This document shows positions 33,435 to 45,099 of a stretch of DNA of 64,000 bases, piece after piece. The stretch covers positions 67,863,537 through 67,927,536 of the forward strand of contig OX578138.1 in assembly GCA_951213105.1 (NCBI GenBank), in the 5' to 3' direction. Position numbers and translations under genes: made by a program. The notes beneath the pieces are model-generated. The model saw nothing but the letters and a program-made list of their open reading frames with translations, was not told the DNA's origin and did not search any database. Position 1 is the stretch's first letter; every line of letters begins with the position of its first letter. The DNA comes from Amaurobius ferox. Lineage: Eukaryota > Arthropoda > Arachnida > Araneae > Amaurobiidae.

Positions 33435-35970
33435 TAAATGCAGTTTTTATTTTACACGTTTTATTGCTATCAGTAACACGAAGCTTAGTGGTTTTAGCGA
33501 GATCGAGTTATAATAGAGCTCCTCTTTGTTATTACTCCATTGAACGAAAGATTTATTTACACTCCTTATTACTTTCCTTATATATGTAATGTATAAGGAA
33601 AGTATTGTGACGGGGTCGAAACTTCGAATTCGAGTTTTCGACGGGAGAGCACGTTTCAAGCATCCCTGATCACGAATCAAATATTTTTGAGGTGATGTCT
33701 GTATGTGTGTGTGTTAGTGAGTCTGTGGAGACGATATCTCACGAACGTATAGAGCGATTCGAATGAAATTTGATAAAATTACAATCCGTGAATACTGGAA
33801 GCCTATTGTTTTTAAACGTAATCGAATGCTCAACCCCCCCTTCCCCTAAATTTTCCAGTGAAATTTCGAAAAATCATCAAAAAATCAAAACCTTTAATAA
33901 AGTTACGCAAATAGATATTTCTTATGCAATTTTTCCTTAGAAAACGATTGACATAAACTTTAGAACGCTAGCGTGAACCGCTCTCGAGATATTGCACATT
34001 TTAAAAATAAATTTATCAAAAAATCCCATAAATGAAAAAAAAAAAAAATATATTAACTGTTGAGGAACATGTTCACTTTTTATATGTAATATCATGCGAT
34101 AAATTGGGTGACATCATTTTCGTGGATCTAGCTCGTTCCATTCATGAGAAAAGATACTTTGAGTAATACGTTTGTATTTGAACGCCAATAGTTATTTATA
34201 TGCTGTAAGAATAACTTATTTCTCCATCCATAACGCTTAACGAGATTTTGGCGCCCTATTTAACGGAATGTTGCCAATTTGGCGACTTTTTTAAATGTTG
34301 CAAAATTAACGAAAATCTCGCTAAATGGATAAAAATGGCACTAAATCAATGAAAATGACGACTAATTGATGAAAATTCAATATCTTGGAAAGAATATAAA
34401 TATCTACTATAAGAAAAACCTATTTTTTTATTGTAAATATAGTAAATTCATTTTATTATACAAGGAAAGTCATGTGTTGCCCACACCAGATTTTTTTAAT
34501 CGGTAACACAAAGACTTCTGGATGTTAATGAGATCTTGTATAAGAAAGCTTTAATTTGTGTTATTACATGATTAAACAAAACCTTTTTATTTTTGTTTCT
34601 TATTTTAATTGGTAACAAGAAGCTTTATGGTTAAGCGAGATCGCGTTATAAAAAAGCACTTATTTATATTGTTGTATGACTAAAGGAAAGTTTTTTGTAT
34701 TTAAACTTTTCATTTTAATCAGTAACACGAAGCTTAATGGATTTTGGCGAAATCGAGTTATAAGAAAGCTCTAATTTGTGTTATTACATGATTAAACAAA
34801 AATTTTTTATTTAAACTTTTTATTTTAATTGGTAATAAGAAGCTTAATGGTTTTAGCGAGATCGCGTTATAAAAAAACACTTATCTATGTTGTATGACTA
34901 AAATAAAGTTTTTTTTCTAATTTAAACTTTCTATTTTAATCAGTAACACGAAGCTTATTGGTTTTTGGCGATATCGAGTCATAAGAAAACTCCAATTTGT
35001 GTTATTACATCATTAAACAAAACTTTTTTTTATTTACACTTCTTATTTTAATTGGTAACAAGAAGCTTCATGGTTTTAGCGAGATCGTGTTATAAAACAG
35101 CATTTAATTTTGTTGTTGTATGACTAAAAGAAAGTTATTTCTATTTAAACTTTTTATTTTAATCAGTAACACGAAGCTTGATGTGTTTTGGCGAAATCGA
35201 GTCATAAGAAAGCTCTAATTTGTGTTATTACATTGAAAGAAGTTTTTATTTTTATTTCTTATTTTATTCTGTAACACGAAGCTTATTGGGTTTTGGCGAT
35301 ATCGAGTCATAGGAAAACTCCAATTTGTGTTATTACACCATTAAACAAAACTTTTTTTTTACTTACACTTCTTATTTTAATTGTTAACAAGAAGCTTCAT
35401 GGTTTTAGCGAGATCGTGTTATAAAACAGCATTTAATTTTGTTGCTGTATGACTAAAAGAAAGTTATTTCTATTTAAACTTTTTATTTTAATCAGTAACA
35501 CGAAGCTTGATGCGTTTTGGCGAAATCGAGTCATAAGAAAGCTCTAATTTGTGTTATTACATTGAAAGAAGTTTTTATTTTTACTTCTTATTTTAATCTG
35601 TAACACGAAGCTTATTGGGTTTTGGCGATATCGAGTCATAAGAAAACTCCAATTTGTGTTATTACACCATTAAACAAAACTTTTTTTTTATTTACACTTC
35701 TTATTTTAATTGGTAACAAGAAGCTTCATGGTTTTAGCGAAGTCGTGTTATGAAACAGCATTTAATTTTGTTGTTGTATGACTAAAAGAAAGTTATTTCT
35801 ATTTAAACTTTTTATTTTAATCAGTAACACGAAGCTTGATGTGTTTTGGCGAAATCGAGTCATAGGAGAGCTCTAATTTGTGTTATTGCATGATTGAAAG
35901 AAGTTTCAATTTTTACTTTTTATTGAAATCGGTAATACGAAGCTCAACGTGTTTTCGTAAGATAAGTTAT
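33435..35970. repeat. About 110-bp satellite array with higher-order structure
   Basis: About 15 units built around GTAACACGAAGCTT / GTAACAAGAAGCTT, GGCGA.ATCGAGT and TTTGTGTTATTAC. GAAGCTT anchors fall at about 33480, 34618, 34729, 34848, 34958, 35065, 35175, 35279, 35391, 35502, 35604, 35720, 35829 and 35938. From 35065 on, three unit types recur every 326 bp. Earlier units form dimers of about 230 bp. The array is split by an HLE-A insertion after the first unit. Confidence 0.9.
33571..34490 (-). mobile_element. HLE-A copy 5, inserted in the satellite
   Basis: Complete type A copy on the minus strand, 3' hairpin at the left. Flanks read ...ACTCCTTATT before and TTTTTTTAATCGGTAAC after. 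Satellite units elsewhere read ACTTCTTATTTTAATTGG, so the insertion split a T run without any target duplication. Confidence 0.8.
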
Positions 35971-35984
35971 TGAAAAACTCTTTT

Positions 35985-36585
35985 GCGTTATTATTTTCCC
36001 ACTATATCAAAATCTGGTACCTGACCATATTACGAAACATATTTAAAGATTTTAGCCATAATTTCTTTAGTAAACTGTGCAAATATCTATAACGGAAATA
36101 GCTACAGATATCAGCAACTCAATAGTAACTAATTTCAGCTTTCCTCACTGTTGTGACGTATACACTTCTATATTGCATATCTAACCTCTACATTGCAGGC
36201 GTCTGTCTAATGCCATCATTGAATCAACCGCCAAAGGCTATCCCGATGCTCACAGCTGAGAGTTTATGTCAGACAGCCAGTGTTTCATGTGAACGGTACT
36301 GTAAAATGACATACCAAATGCTACACAAGCATTTACACTCAAAGTAGATTGATACAAGTTAATGCCAATATAGAGTATTAAGCACACATTAATTTCTAGC
36401 AAAATAATCTGAAATAAAACTTTATAAAAGAATTAAATACAATATTTCACATCGAGTTACAGATACAGCAAACACGTTATGTACTATCAATTCCACCCAA
36501 GCTTTGCGCGTTCTCTAGAGGCTACTAAATGGGACATCTTCGCACTTAATAAAGGTTGTTGATAGCCAGTTTTAATTGTGGCATC
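35985..36585. other. Non-coding stretch
   Basis: Nothing recognised. Confidence 0.55.
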
Positions 36586-36589
36586 GAAA

Positions 36590-36864
36590 GGATATCAAAT
36601 TGTGTATTTATTTTCCGAATCTCACCAGGGTAATCCACGAGAGACTTACCTACCAAATTTTGTGAAATTTGGTTGATTAGGTTTTGCGTTAGAGTGGATA
36701 CATACATTGCACAGGCACATACACACACACAGATGTCATGCTAAAAATAGGTTTTCTGGGTTCTAGAGTGATCGAAATGTGTATATCAATCGAAAACTCG
36801 AGTTGCAATTTTCGACATGATTTCAATAATTTTCATGCATTATCATGTATTGTAAGGAAAGTAG
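36590..36864 (+). mobile_element. HLE-B 3' fragment
   Basis: Contains a GTAATCCACGAGAGACTTACCTACC segment, a short (CA)n, GATGTCATGCTAAAAATAG and the closing hairpin (CATGTATTGTAAGGAAAGTAG). Confidence 0.65.
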
Positions 36865-36869
36865 AAACA

Positions 36870-37560
36870 GCGTCATCTTCAAGACAACGAGATAGCTGAC
36901 CTCTGTGATGGCCTTGCAGTGAGCATGAAAATTGAGCGTAGACTGAACAAGAGACTGCTTATACCGAAGAACAAGAAGAAATGCATATAGATAGATGCAT
37001 ATAGAAACGAGAATAAATCTGAGGGAGATTGAGCTTCGATTGAGCAAAAGTACAGCAAGTTCATAGTCACAGAACCCGACAACAGTGGGCGTTTTAAATC
37101 TTGATCCACTTTCGTAATGCAAAATATCAAACGATAAAACAATTTAGATTTTATGGCGTATTGACATCAATTTTCTGCCAGTTGTAGCAAGAAGAAGTGT
37201 TAAACACACCATTGGCAGCAAGAAAAAATTATTAAACACATCGTCACGGTTTTGCTACTAATCGGTACTAAAACATCGAAACTGTTCCACAGACGCTGCT
37301 GGTTGCTAAACTGAAAACATGACTCCTTGGCTTAGAACACTTTTTAAGGTCGAGTTTGTAAACTTTGAATATAATATTGGGAAGATCTCAATGTTCATTA
37401 AATTTCATGACGACTGCGTGGTATTCGTATAACCCACGCTACAGTAAAGCGACTTCTATAAACCTGTAATCTAGAGCTTAGAGAATTTTATTAAAGGTAG
37501 GCAGAGTTTAATGCTCTCCATCATTACTGGTTTCAAAAAACATTTTCCCAGAAAAATTTT
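36870..37560. other. Non-coding stretch
   Basis: No supported gene. Two overlapping minus frames of 87 and 99 codons (36823-37142) are hydrophobic by composition and lack motifs. Confidence 0.5.
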
Positions 37561-37566
37561 AAACCT

Positions 37567-38032
37567 TTAACCCCTTCGCGACGGCAGAACTAGCCATCAG
37601 TACGCCACGAATGAATGGGTCGTCGTGCCATTAGTGCACACACACCGTACATGTTAACTACTTTACCTTTAACTATGATACACCACAATAAAGTAGAAAA
37701 CAAATACACTTTATTCGTGTCAAGAACTTTTTCTTGTGCGCTAGCTAATTGCGTGGTGTCCAATTCGCGTATAGTTACTGCAAATGTCGCTAGCTAATGC
37801 GACGCATTTAGTGGATGCCGGATATAGCCTGCGCTAGCCAGGGTGAAGCATTTAGTGAATGCCAGATATATCCGCCGATAGACAGACAAGGTGAAGCGTT
37901 TAGTGGATGTCGGATATAGTCGACGCTAGCCAGGGTGTAGCTTTTAGTGGATGTCTGATATAGCCCGCGCTAGCCAATATGACACATTTAGTGGATGCTG
38001 GATATAATGCGCGCTAGTCGTGAAAGGGTTAA
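37567..38032. mobile_element. piggyBac-like MITE
   Basis: Bounded by TTAA on both sides (37567-37570, 38029-38032), with inverted ends CCCCTTCGCGAC / GTCGTGAAAGGG. TTAA targets and CCCTTT-like ends are diagnostic of piggyBac-type elements. There is no transposase. The right half consists of about five units of about 50 bp (CATTTAGTGGATGCCGGATATA..GCGCTAGCC), running up to the right end. Confidence 0.85.
37800..38018. repeat. About 50-bp minisatellite inside the piggyBac-like MITE
   Basis: Five diverged units with TTTAGTG(G/A)ATG and GATATA(G/T) cores separated by GCTAGCCAGGGTG-like spacers. Confidence 0.85.
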
Positions 38033-38338
38033 GGATTTTTTTTGATCAATGGTTATGTCATCGCCAGTCTTCTGCTGAACGCAAAATCCATTTCCCGCAG
38101 TTGGTAAGTGGTAATAAGTTGAACACTTTTCTGCTATAACTTATGTTGTTCTTTTCCACAAAGCTTAAAAAAATTGTGAAACACAGTAAGTTTTAGTGAT
38201 GCCAGTGTTGAAAGATATTTTTGCAAATAAGCAATAGCCAGAGCAAGACCTCACCAACGATGCTAGATATTTTACCGGGAGGAATATTTTTCGTTTTATA
38301 TTTGCATGTTGTCGCAGGCACTCTGAATGCTGCACAGA

Positions 38339-38411
38339 CTCTTAAGGATATAAAAAAGCACAGCTCTAATGCAGGTAGACTTAATTCCAATAAAAAATAA
38401 GAATATAGTGT
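38339..38411 (+). repeat. Direct repeat, left copy
   Basis: About 73 bp (CTCTTAAGGATAT...AAGAATATAGT) that recurs in the same orientation at 42266-42340 with a handful of changes. Confidence 0.8.
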
Positions 38412-39080
38412 GGTGAGGTGAATTTTTACACATAAATACAAAAATAGAACACATAAATACACTAATATTACTCACCAATAGTTTCACTCAGCTCAACCGA
38501 GTTTCGCATAGTGGGGTCCGATTGGACCTAAGTACATTACATTCCTTAATTAAAGAATCACTTCCTTTTTGTGGCCATTTAACAATTTATTAAAAGAACA
38601 CATGAAATCTCAATGAACACTAATAACAAATATACACAATTACAGTTACTTCCCAATTACCCAGCTTGAACTCGGGGTGTACGGTTACTTTTACAGTAAT
38701 TTGTATTTTTTTTTTTCCAAAAACCTTGCATTTAATTGCTTTCAAGGAAACAAAATACATTGGGCAAATATCCCATGAAGCTTACATTTACCCTTAAGCA
38801 CTGTAGATCACATCAATATACTGCTACACATTACTTATAAAATATTTAAAATCAAATATAATTTCCATTCCTTTATTACAGAAGAACTGACACTCACATG
38901 TGTGCTGGTAGCAATCCCTCTGCACATTGGAAATGGGTGGCAATATTATTTGAAGGCTAGTTCAGTATTGGACATTTCATAAATATTACTGTCAGTCTGA
39001 GCAGCTCGGTTGAGGTTAAACAGGTGACGATAGTTCAGACAAGGATTATTACGGAGATGGGCACACTGTCCACTTCAATT
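38412..39080. other. Non-coding stretch inside direct repeats
   Basis: No gene. GCTCAACCGAG (38494) has an inverted partner CTCGGTTGAGG (39005), too short to call an element. Confidence 0.45.
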
Positions 39081-39083
39081 CTC

Positions 39084-39298
39084 TTCCTCTTAACGTTGGC
39101 TTAGGCCCAGCGGATCGTGAGAACTTGCGTACAGGCGCTACCATAAGTCAAGAGCAATTGCGTATACCATCATCATCAGCAGGATCAGACCGGCACAACT
39201 GAGACAGGGGATTCTCCACCTCCTAACGTTGGCTTAGGCCCAGCGGATCGTGAGAACTTGCGTACAGGAGCCACTATAAGTCAGGAGCAATTACGTTT
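39084..39298. repeat. 133-bp-spaced duplicated module
   Basis: Two copies of an approximately 80-bp module containing TAACGTTGGCTTAGGCCCAG and CGGATCGTGAGAACTTGCG (39091 and 39224). An ATCATCATCAGCAGG segment between them resembles RTE/SINE tails read in reverse. Family not identified. Confidence 0.7.
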
Positions 39299-40422
39299 TA
39301 GTAGAAATTATCTGTCACGGACCTCACTGAATCCATTCGATGACACCCAGTTGACGTTCTTCTGCTGCATAGGAGCCAGGGATTGATGCCCCTACAAGAC
39401 TCCGTCCACGTACCTTCGTAGTGAAAGATTAGGCTATAATCAGTCGACACCGTTCTAATAGCTGTGACTAAGCACTGTCATGGCTGCAACAAAATAAAAG
39501 GCTGTTTCTGGGCAATATGCGCTACCCTAGAGTCTGGTACCCCTGGTCAGGTAAAAAAGCGCCGGTTCTGTGAAACACTGCCGCACGACCAGTGCCGTCT
39601 AGTGCCGTCTAACTTCGTTGCACGGATGCATTATTCACACAAGTGCTCAAAAGGAAACCAGAAAACCTTCCTCCATGAAAATCAGATTGCGTCTGGACTT
39701 TTTACATTTTCTAAAAACTTCCAGAATGTTTAAGACGAGGGGAATGACAAAAAAAAGGGAGGAAGTATCCCAATTCCCATTCTCTGTTTCCCAAGCGCAA
39801 TAAAAAAAGGCAGTCTAATTTTGCTTCACACCATTGGTTTTCGAAGCGACGCTCATTTTTTATGCTCTCCACTAAAATAAAAGAACCAAAGGGCTCTCTA
39901 CAAACCGGGTGGTCCAAGGATCGGACCTCGACGCGAGCCACACCTGACAGGGCTATAAATTTTCAGAGATTTGTAGTTCAACTTTGACATTTTGCTGCAA
40001 TTAATTCTCTGAATATTTACAAAGCATGTCAAGTGCTCATACAACTCAAAGGCGCCAAAAATCCCATTTTCGTCTGTGCAGAGGCATAGCTATATACATA
40101 ATACAAAACCATTATATACATTTCAAGTACATTACAATTGCCCTTTTTCCTCCCAGGGTTACGTATAAAAATATGGGATCGCTTCATCACATATTCACCC
40201 CCCTGAACAGAGAAAGAAGTCAAGCTAGGTGTACAAAATATTATACAGTACACATTGCATTATCATTATTTGTTTACATATTAATTCCATCATTTCTACA
40301 GTTAACATGTTCGAAATCTGTCATCCATCAACAGTTCAAATTTTTAAATTTTACAATTCGAATTATATACATTTACACACATAAAGTTTCATTTGATTTA
40401 ACATTTGCATAAATTCACAATT

Positions 40423-40650
40423 TTAATCACTCCGCACACTGTAATTTAAAGCACAATACAACCCAAAACAAACAACAGCAAGTCCAGGAAGCGTACATCT
40501 CTTGTTTATCTCAAACATATGTTGGAAACCATAGCGACCAAAAAACCCACTTTCTCCGAATTTGCGAGGAGAACCGGAAGTCCCGTCGCCCGCCTTTACG
40601 TGTTCGATGAAGAGCAGTAGCGAATTATCGCTGGCTGTCCGCAGCGCCAT
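40423..40650 (-). CDS. Hypothetical 75-residue protein, doubtful
   Basis: ATG-started minus ORF whose first half is markedly GC-richer than the surroundings. The protein has a polar N-terminal half with a Gly/Ser/Arg patch (residues 21-40) and one hydrophobic, membrane-like segment near the end (LPGLAVVCFGLYCAL). I recognise no family. Against it: the same GC-rich stretch ends in a strong plus-strand splice donor (CAGGTAAGTAA, GT at 40696), so it may instead be a plus-strand leader exon or transposon leader. Confidence 0.25.
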   Translation of the reverse strand: MALRTASDNSLLLFIEHVKAGDGTSGSPRKFGESGFFGRYGFQHMFEINKRCTLPGLAVVCFGLYCALNYSVRSD

Positions 40651-40659
40651 TTATATCGT

Positions 40660-41758
40660 ATTTTCAAGTGTATCTTTTGCAAAGTACAAGAGCAGGTAAG
40701 TAATTTATCATGGTTTTTTAGCATGTTCTCTTTGTTTCACACTTACGTGAGTCATTTGATGTGGAAATGAATTTTGGCTGTCTAATTTACAAGTCAATTC
40801 ATTCTCTTTTGTCATTTGACTTGCGTGCTACATGGCGGGAAATCCATTTCGCTTCACTGACACTGCGTTAACATTCGCCTTGATCTCTCTCTCAATTTAT
40901 TCATTATTACTTATTATTAACTTCAACTTACGTATATTTTCCATGTGTTTTAATTTTTTTTATTTTATTTTGGCGCATTTGCATGTATTCACGAGTTAAC
41001 CAAGCTTTTAGAATAAAGTCTATAAATTTACCTAGGACACCTTTTAAAATTAATGTTTCAGTTTTAAATACGACCAGCGTTTTAAATACTTGCTATTTGG
41101 TTCTTACCATGAAATTCATGCGTTTAATGCTGCTATATGCTTTTATTTATTTATTTATATTTTTTTTCTTAATTATCTTTTATTGTCATTCACTTTATTA
41201 TTATATTAAAATCTGTATATTGTTCTCTTCTCTATCTGTGTATTTTCTGTACTCTTGTACATAATTATTTCTTTATTTACTATGAGTTCCCACATATCCT
41301 CTTAATGCATTCCCTTCAATGCCTATCTGTGAAAAGGACCCGTATGTGAAGCTACCTCCGCGTTAAAGAGAATGACCTTGAATACTCTGCCTTGAATACT
41401 TTGCCTCGAAACCAGTTTTTGCCCCCACCGAAACAGTCCGACATTCTTGAAGTCTTAAATGTTGGCTGTCCGACCATCTTACGCCAGCTGTCAGCTTTTG
41501 CTTTTTTTTTTGCAAGCGGAGCTGCCCTTATTATTTTTAAAACTTTGTTTACATATTTTCTTTCTATTTTATTTTATTTATTTATTCATTTAATTGCATA
41601 TCTCTACCTTTGACTTGTAATACTTTCACAACTTTATGCACCCGTTGTCATAATCAAATATTTTGCAGCGACATCAACGATCTGGACAACCCAATTAAAT
41701 GCCTGTCTCCATATCCGCCCGGTTTGTATATGGTGGAGTATTTATTTTTGTTGTTATT

Positions 41759-41791
<33 letters not shown>

Positions 41792-41936
41792 CTCTATCTC
41801 TTTTACTTCATCTAACTTATTTAACTATTTTGCTATTTTTGATTATTGATTATTTTTATTTGTTATTTAAATTTACTTGCGAGTTAGTCCCCCCCCCTTT
41901 TTTGTATTTGCAAGTTGCCGAATAACATTTACTATT

Positions 41937-41982
<46 letters not shown>

Positions 41983-42110
41983 TTGTATAGATCTATTTTG
42001 AATATATATTATCCTATCCATATAAATTTTTCAGCGATACCTTCTTCCAGATGGACACGACTTCAAACCTGACGCTTCTGCCATCCGGAACTGCGAAACT
42101 GGTCCTATAT
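40660..42110 (+). other. Exon-like islands in T-rich DNA
   Basis: Three plus-strand splice-like signals: donor CAG/GTAAGTAA at 40695/40696, acceptor TATTTTGCAG/CG ending 41668, and acceptor AATTTTTCAG/CG ending 42034. The sequences after the acceptors (about 55-75 bp) are GC-richer than the T-rich surroundings. One frame after the second acceptor reads RYLLPDGHDFKPDASAI. No homology recognised; coding status is unknown. Confidence 0.3.
41760..41792. repeat. (TA)n microsatellite
   Basis: Short TA tract; a second lies at 41939-41977. Confidence 0.95.
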
Positions 42111-42265
42111 TTATTATTCTTTATTTTGTTATTGTCATTATTATATTATTGTTTATTTATTTATTATTTTATTTATTGTTAACTCTAACCTATATTGGAC
42201 GACTTTTTTTTATGTAATTGCGCCCCCCCTTTTGACTGTACTCCAGCTTATTTATTTACACCTGC

Positions 42266-42340
42266 CCTTAAAAGGATAAAAAAAAGCGCAGCTCTAATGC
42301 ATGTAGACTTAATACCAATAAAAAATAAGAATATAGTAGT
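42266..42340 (+). repeat. Direct repeat, right copy
   Basis: Same-orientation partner of 38339-38411, 3.9 kb away. Confidence 0.8.
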
Positions 42341-42461
42341 CATCTAAAGTAATAACAATACGCAATAACTTGAATTAATCAGGAATGAGTCAAGACACGT
42401 TTTTTGCATCACAATTCTCTTACTAGTCTAAAAGACTCCTACTAAGCTATATATTTCAAAA

Positions 42462-43278
42462 TCTGATGTGGGCAGCACATTACTTTCCCTGCAGACTTAT
42501 ATTCACGTTCTCTTGATTTTAATTAAATGTAATTCACTTTTAATTCAATTTTCGTTCTCATTTGGTAACTGGACTTATTTTCAAAGGTGGCGTAGAGAAA
42601 ATACGAAAAAAGGTGACGTAGAGAAAATACGAAAAAAGATGACGTAGAGAAAATACGATATCTCGAGAACGGCAAATCATAGTGTAATGGGGTTGGTTTT
42701 ATTCTTTTCATCGTTAAAAATTACGTGTAAAACAAGTATTTAATGGCTATATTTGAGCATACGTAGATTTTTATTTTAGATTTTGGCGATTTTTGAGGAA
42801 AAATTTGCAAAAAAAGACAGGTTATTTTTTTCTGAATCTTACCAAAATCTAATCAGCACCAGGGTGTCCCCCAAGTGACTTATCTACCGAATTTTGCGAA
42901 ATTTGGTCCATTAGTTCTTCAGCTAGAGTGGATACAAGCTTTTGCGGGCCATTTCGCAAGAAAATGCGGTTTTTTTTTATCCCGAGTCGTACCCAAAACT
43001 AATCAGCGCCAGATTCGTCCACACTACCAAATGTTATGAAATTTGGTCCATTAGTTTTTTAGTTAGAGTGGATACAAAATCTGCACAGACAGACAGACAG
43101 ACACGCAGACACACACACAGACACACACACAGACACACACACAGACGTCACGCTAAAAATAGTTTTTTTCATATTCTCGAGGTCTCGAAACGCGCAGATC
43201 CGTCGAAAACTCGAGTTGCGATTTTCGACATGATTCCAATACTTTCCCTATACAATACCATGTATTGCAGGGAAAGTA
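42462..43278 (+). mobile_element. HLE-B full-length copy
   Basis: TCTGATGTGGGCAGC start, 5' subterminal TACTTTCCCTGCA, ATATCTCGAGAACGG box, two partial repeats of the CCAAAATTTGGTCCATTAG-like segment, a CAGACAGACAGAC/(CA)n block at 43085-43145 and a 3' hairpin ending TGCAGGGAAAGTA. The 5' and 3' subterminal words are perfect inverted complements over 13 bases. A 27-bp unit (GACGTAGAGAAAATACGAAAAA) is repeated three times at 42588-42660. Confidence 0.75.
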
Positions 43279-43284
43279 AAAAAA

Positions 43285-44330
43285 AAAGAAAATTTGTATA
43301 TTACTACCATTGCCAATGTTTGTTCACATATCCAAGAAGTACTATGTTAATTAGAATAAAATCTAAAACAAAGAAAAAATTGGAAATCATTTGGATTAAA
43401 AAAAAATGGTATCTCATTTTATAAGCACATATGTTATTCGTTTTAAGGAATTCTTATTTGTCTAATGTTATCATTCAAAGATAATACTTTTAATAAATAC
43501 AAATGGCTTTTCACCAAAAAATAAGACCACATTATGGAACGAATTGAAATGATTTTTTAAATTCTCGAATATTTTTGTTTCACATCAATCTTATTTATAG
43601 TTTCATTATTGAAAAGAAATTCATAAACGCCCGAATTATTTCCAGAAGATCAAAGTTTAATTTTAAATAAATCTTTGATCTTTTAAACCATATCCAGGAA
43701 AAATGTTTACATTAATATAGAAGTTTGAAAAACCAATTTGTGTGAACCCCCAGAGACATATTTCTGTCTAATGCATCCGCCAAATTTTCAAATCATATAA
43801 ATAGAAAAATATACTGACTTATGTCGTTCTTTTGAAATATATTCATTCAGATACTCATTTAATTTAATGGCTTTAATCTTAGAATTCCACACATATCTGC
43901 TTCGATAATTGAAACAGCGCGAATTCTCAGACGTCTGTCGTTAAACATAGCATTTAAGTCATAGAGGAGCATAGATTAATCCCTTTAGTCTACTGTTAAG
44001 CATGGCTCTACGTAATTGAAATGTGTTGCAAAACTTTGTCAATAGATGGCGCAGAGATTTCGCTGGTAATATGTTAATTTTGAGAAGAGTGTTCGGGCTC
44101 AAAATAATGCTGCTGTTTAATACTAATTACAATTCCAGTTCAATCATATTTTTAGTTTATGTAGAAAAAGTAAACCTTTTTTGAGTATATAAGCGTTTGG
44201 GCCTGTTTTAAACTAGCCATTTCAACCCAAGCTTCGTGTGGGGAAAATGGCTAATTGTCTCTAAATGTGACACCTACATACTTAATAGACGTTCTAAATA
44301 TCACGTAAAAGAAATTAGTATTGACGAATA
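43285..44330. other. Non-coding stretch
   Basis: Nothing recognised. Confidence 0.55.
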
Positions 44331-44339
44331 CCAGGCAGT

Positions 44340-45095
44340 TAAAATCCAAAACTATTACAAAAGTATCTGCTCTCGTGAATGGAATGAACTAGGTCCAAGA
44401 GAAATATGTTAACGGTTTTGTTGTTTAATATTTAATATGGAAAGTGATGGAATAATATTTATTACTTTTCAAACTTCTTATACTGGATGACATTTACTAC
44501 TTTTATGTAATTTTTTTGGGTGAATTTATTTGAAACAGATGCAATTTATCGGGAAATGTTTCTGCTAGCGTTTGAAAGCTTCCATAATTCGGTTTGATAT
44601 GAAAAATTACCTATTAAATGATTGTTTATTTAACAGAAATAATGAATTGTAATGATATTTTAGAAAAACATTTCAAGAATAACTCATGCTAGCGTTTATA
44701 CTGTTAGTTTTTTAACGAAAAATTGTGTAATAAATAATTATTTATTTATTATTATTAAAGGTCCTGATATTTAAAAGACTTTTTTTAGACATTTATTCGA
44801 AAATTGGGCATGTATGTATGTTTTTTTGGGTGGTGGTGGTGTGTGTGTGTGTGTGTGTGTGTGGGGGGGGGTCTTCCGAAGATTTGATTGCGTTTTAAAT
44901 CAATTGGGTTCCTGTGTTTACAGATTGTAATAATCGTATCAAATTATTCTCAAAATGATTAATTCATTCGCTAGATATGATATCCTACCGGTAGATACAC
45001 ACTAACATACATCCACTCATATACTAGCATACTTACACACACTAACATACATACACATACAAACATCACCTCAAAAACGTGTCAGTGTGCGTTTT
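44340..45095 (+). mobile_element. Strongly diverged HLE-A-like fragment
   Basis: Retains, in the right order, the AAAAGTATCTGCTCTCGTGAATGGAATGAACTAG box, a GGTATCAAATT-like segment, an imperfect (CATA/CACA) run and AACATCACCTCAAAAACGTG. No ends preserved. A (GT)n(G)n run lies at about 44832-44871. Confidence 0.6.
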
Positions 45096-45099
45096 GCTT

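Noticed and set aside
36823..37142. Two overlapping minus frames of 87 and 99 codons with hydrophobic stretches
   Set aside because: Overlap in different frames, AT-biased composition, no motif and no flanking gene signals.
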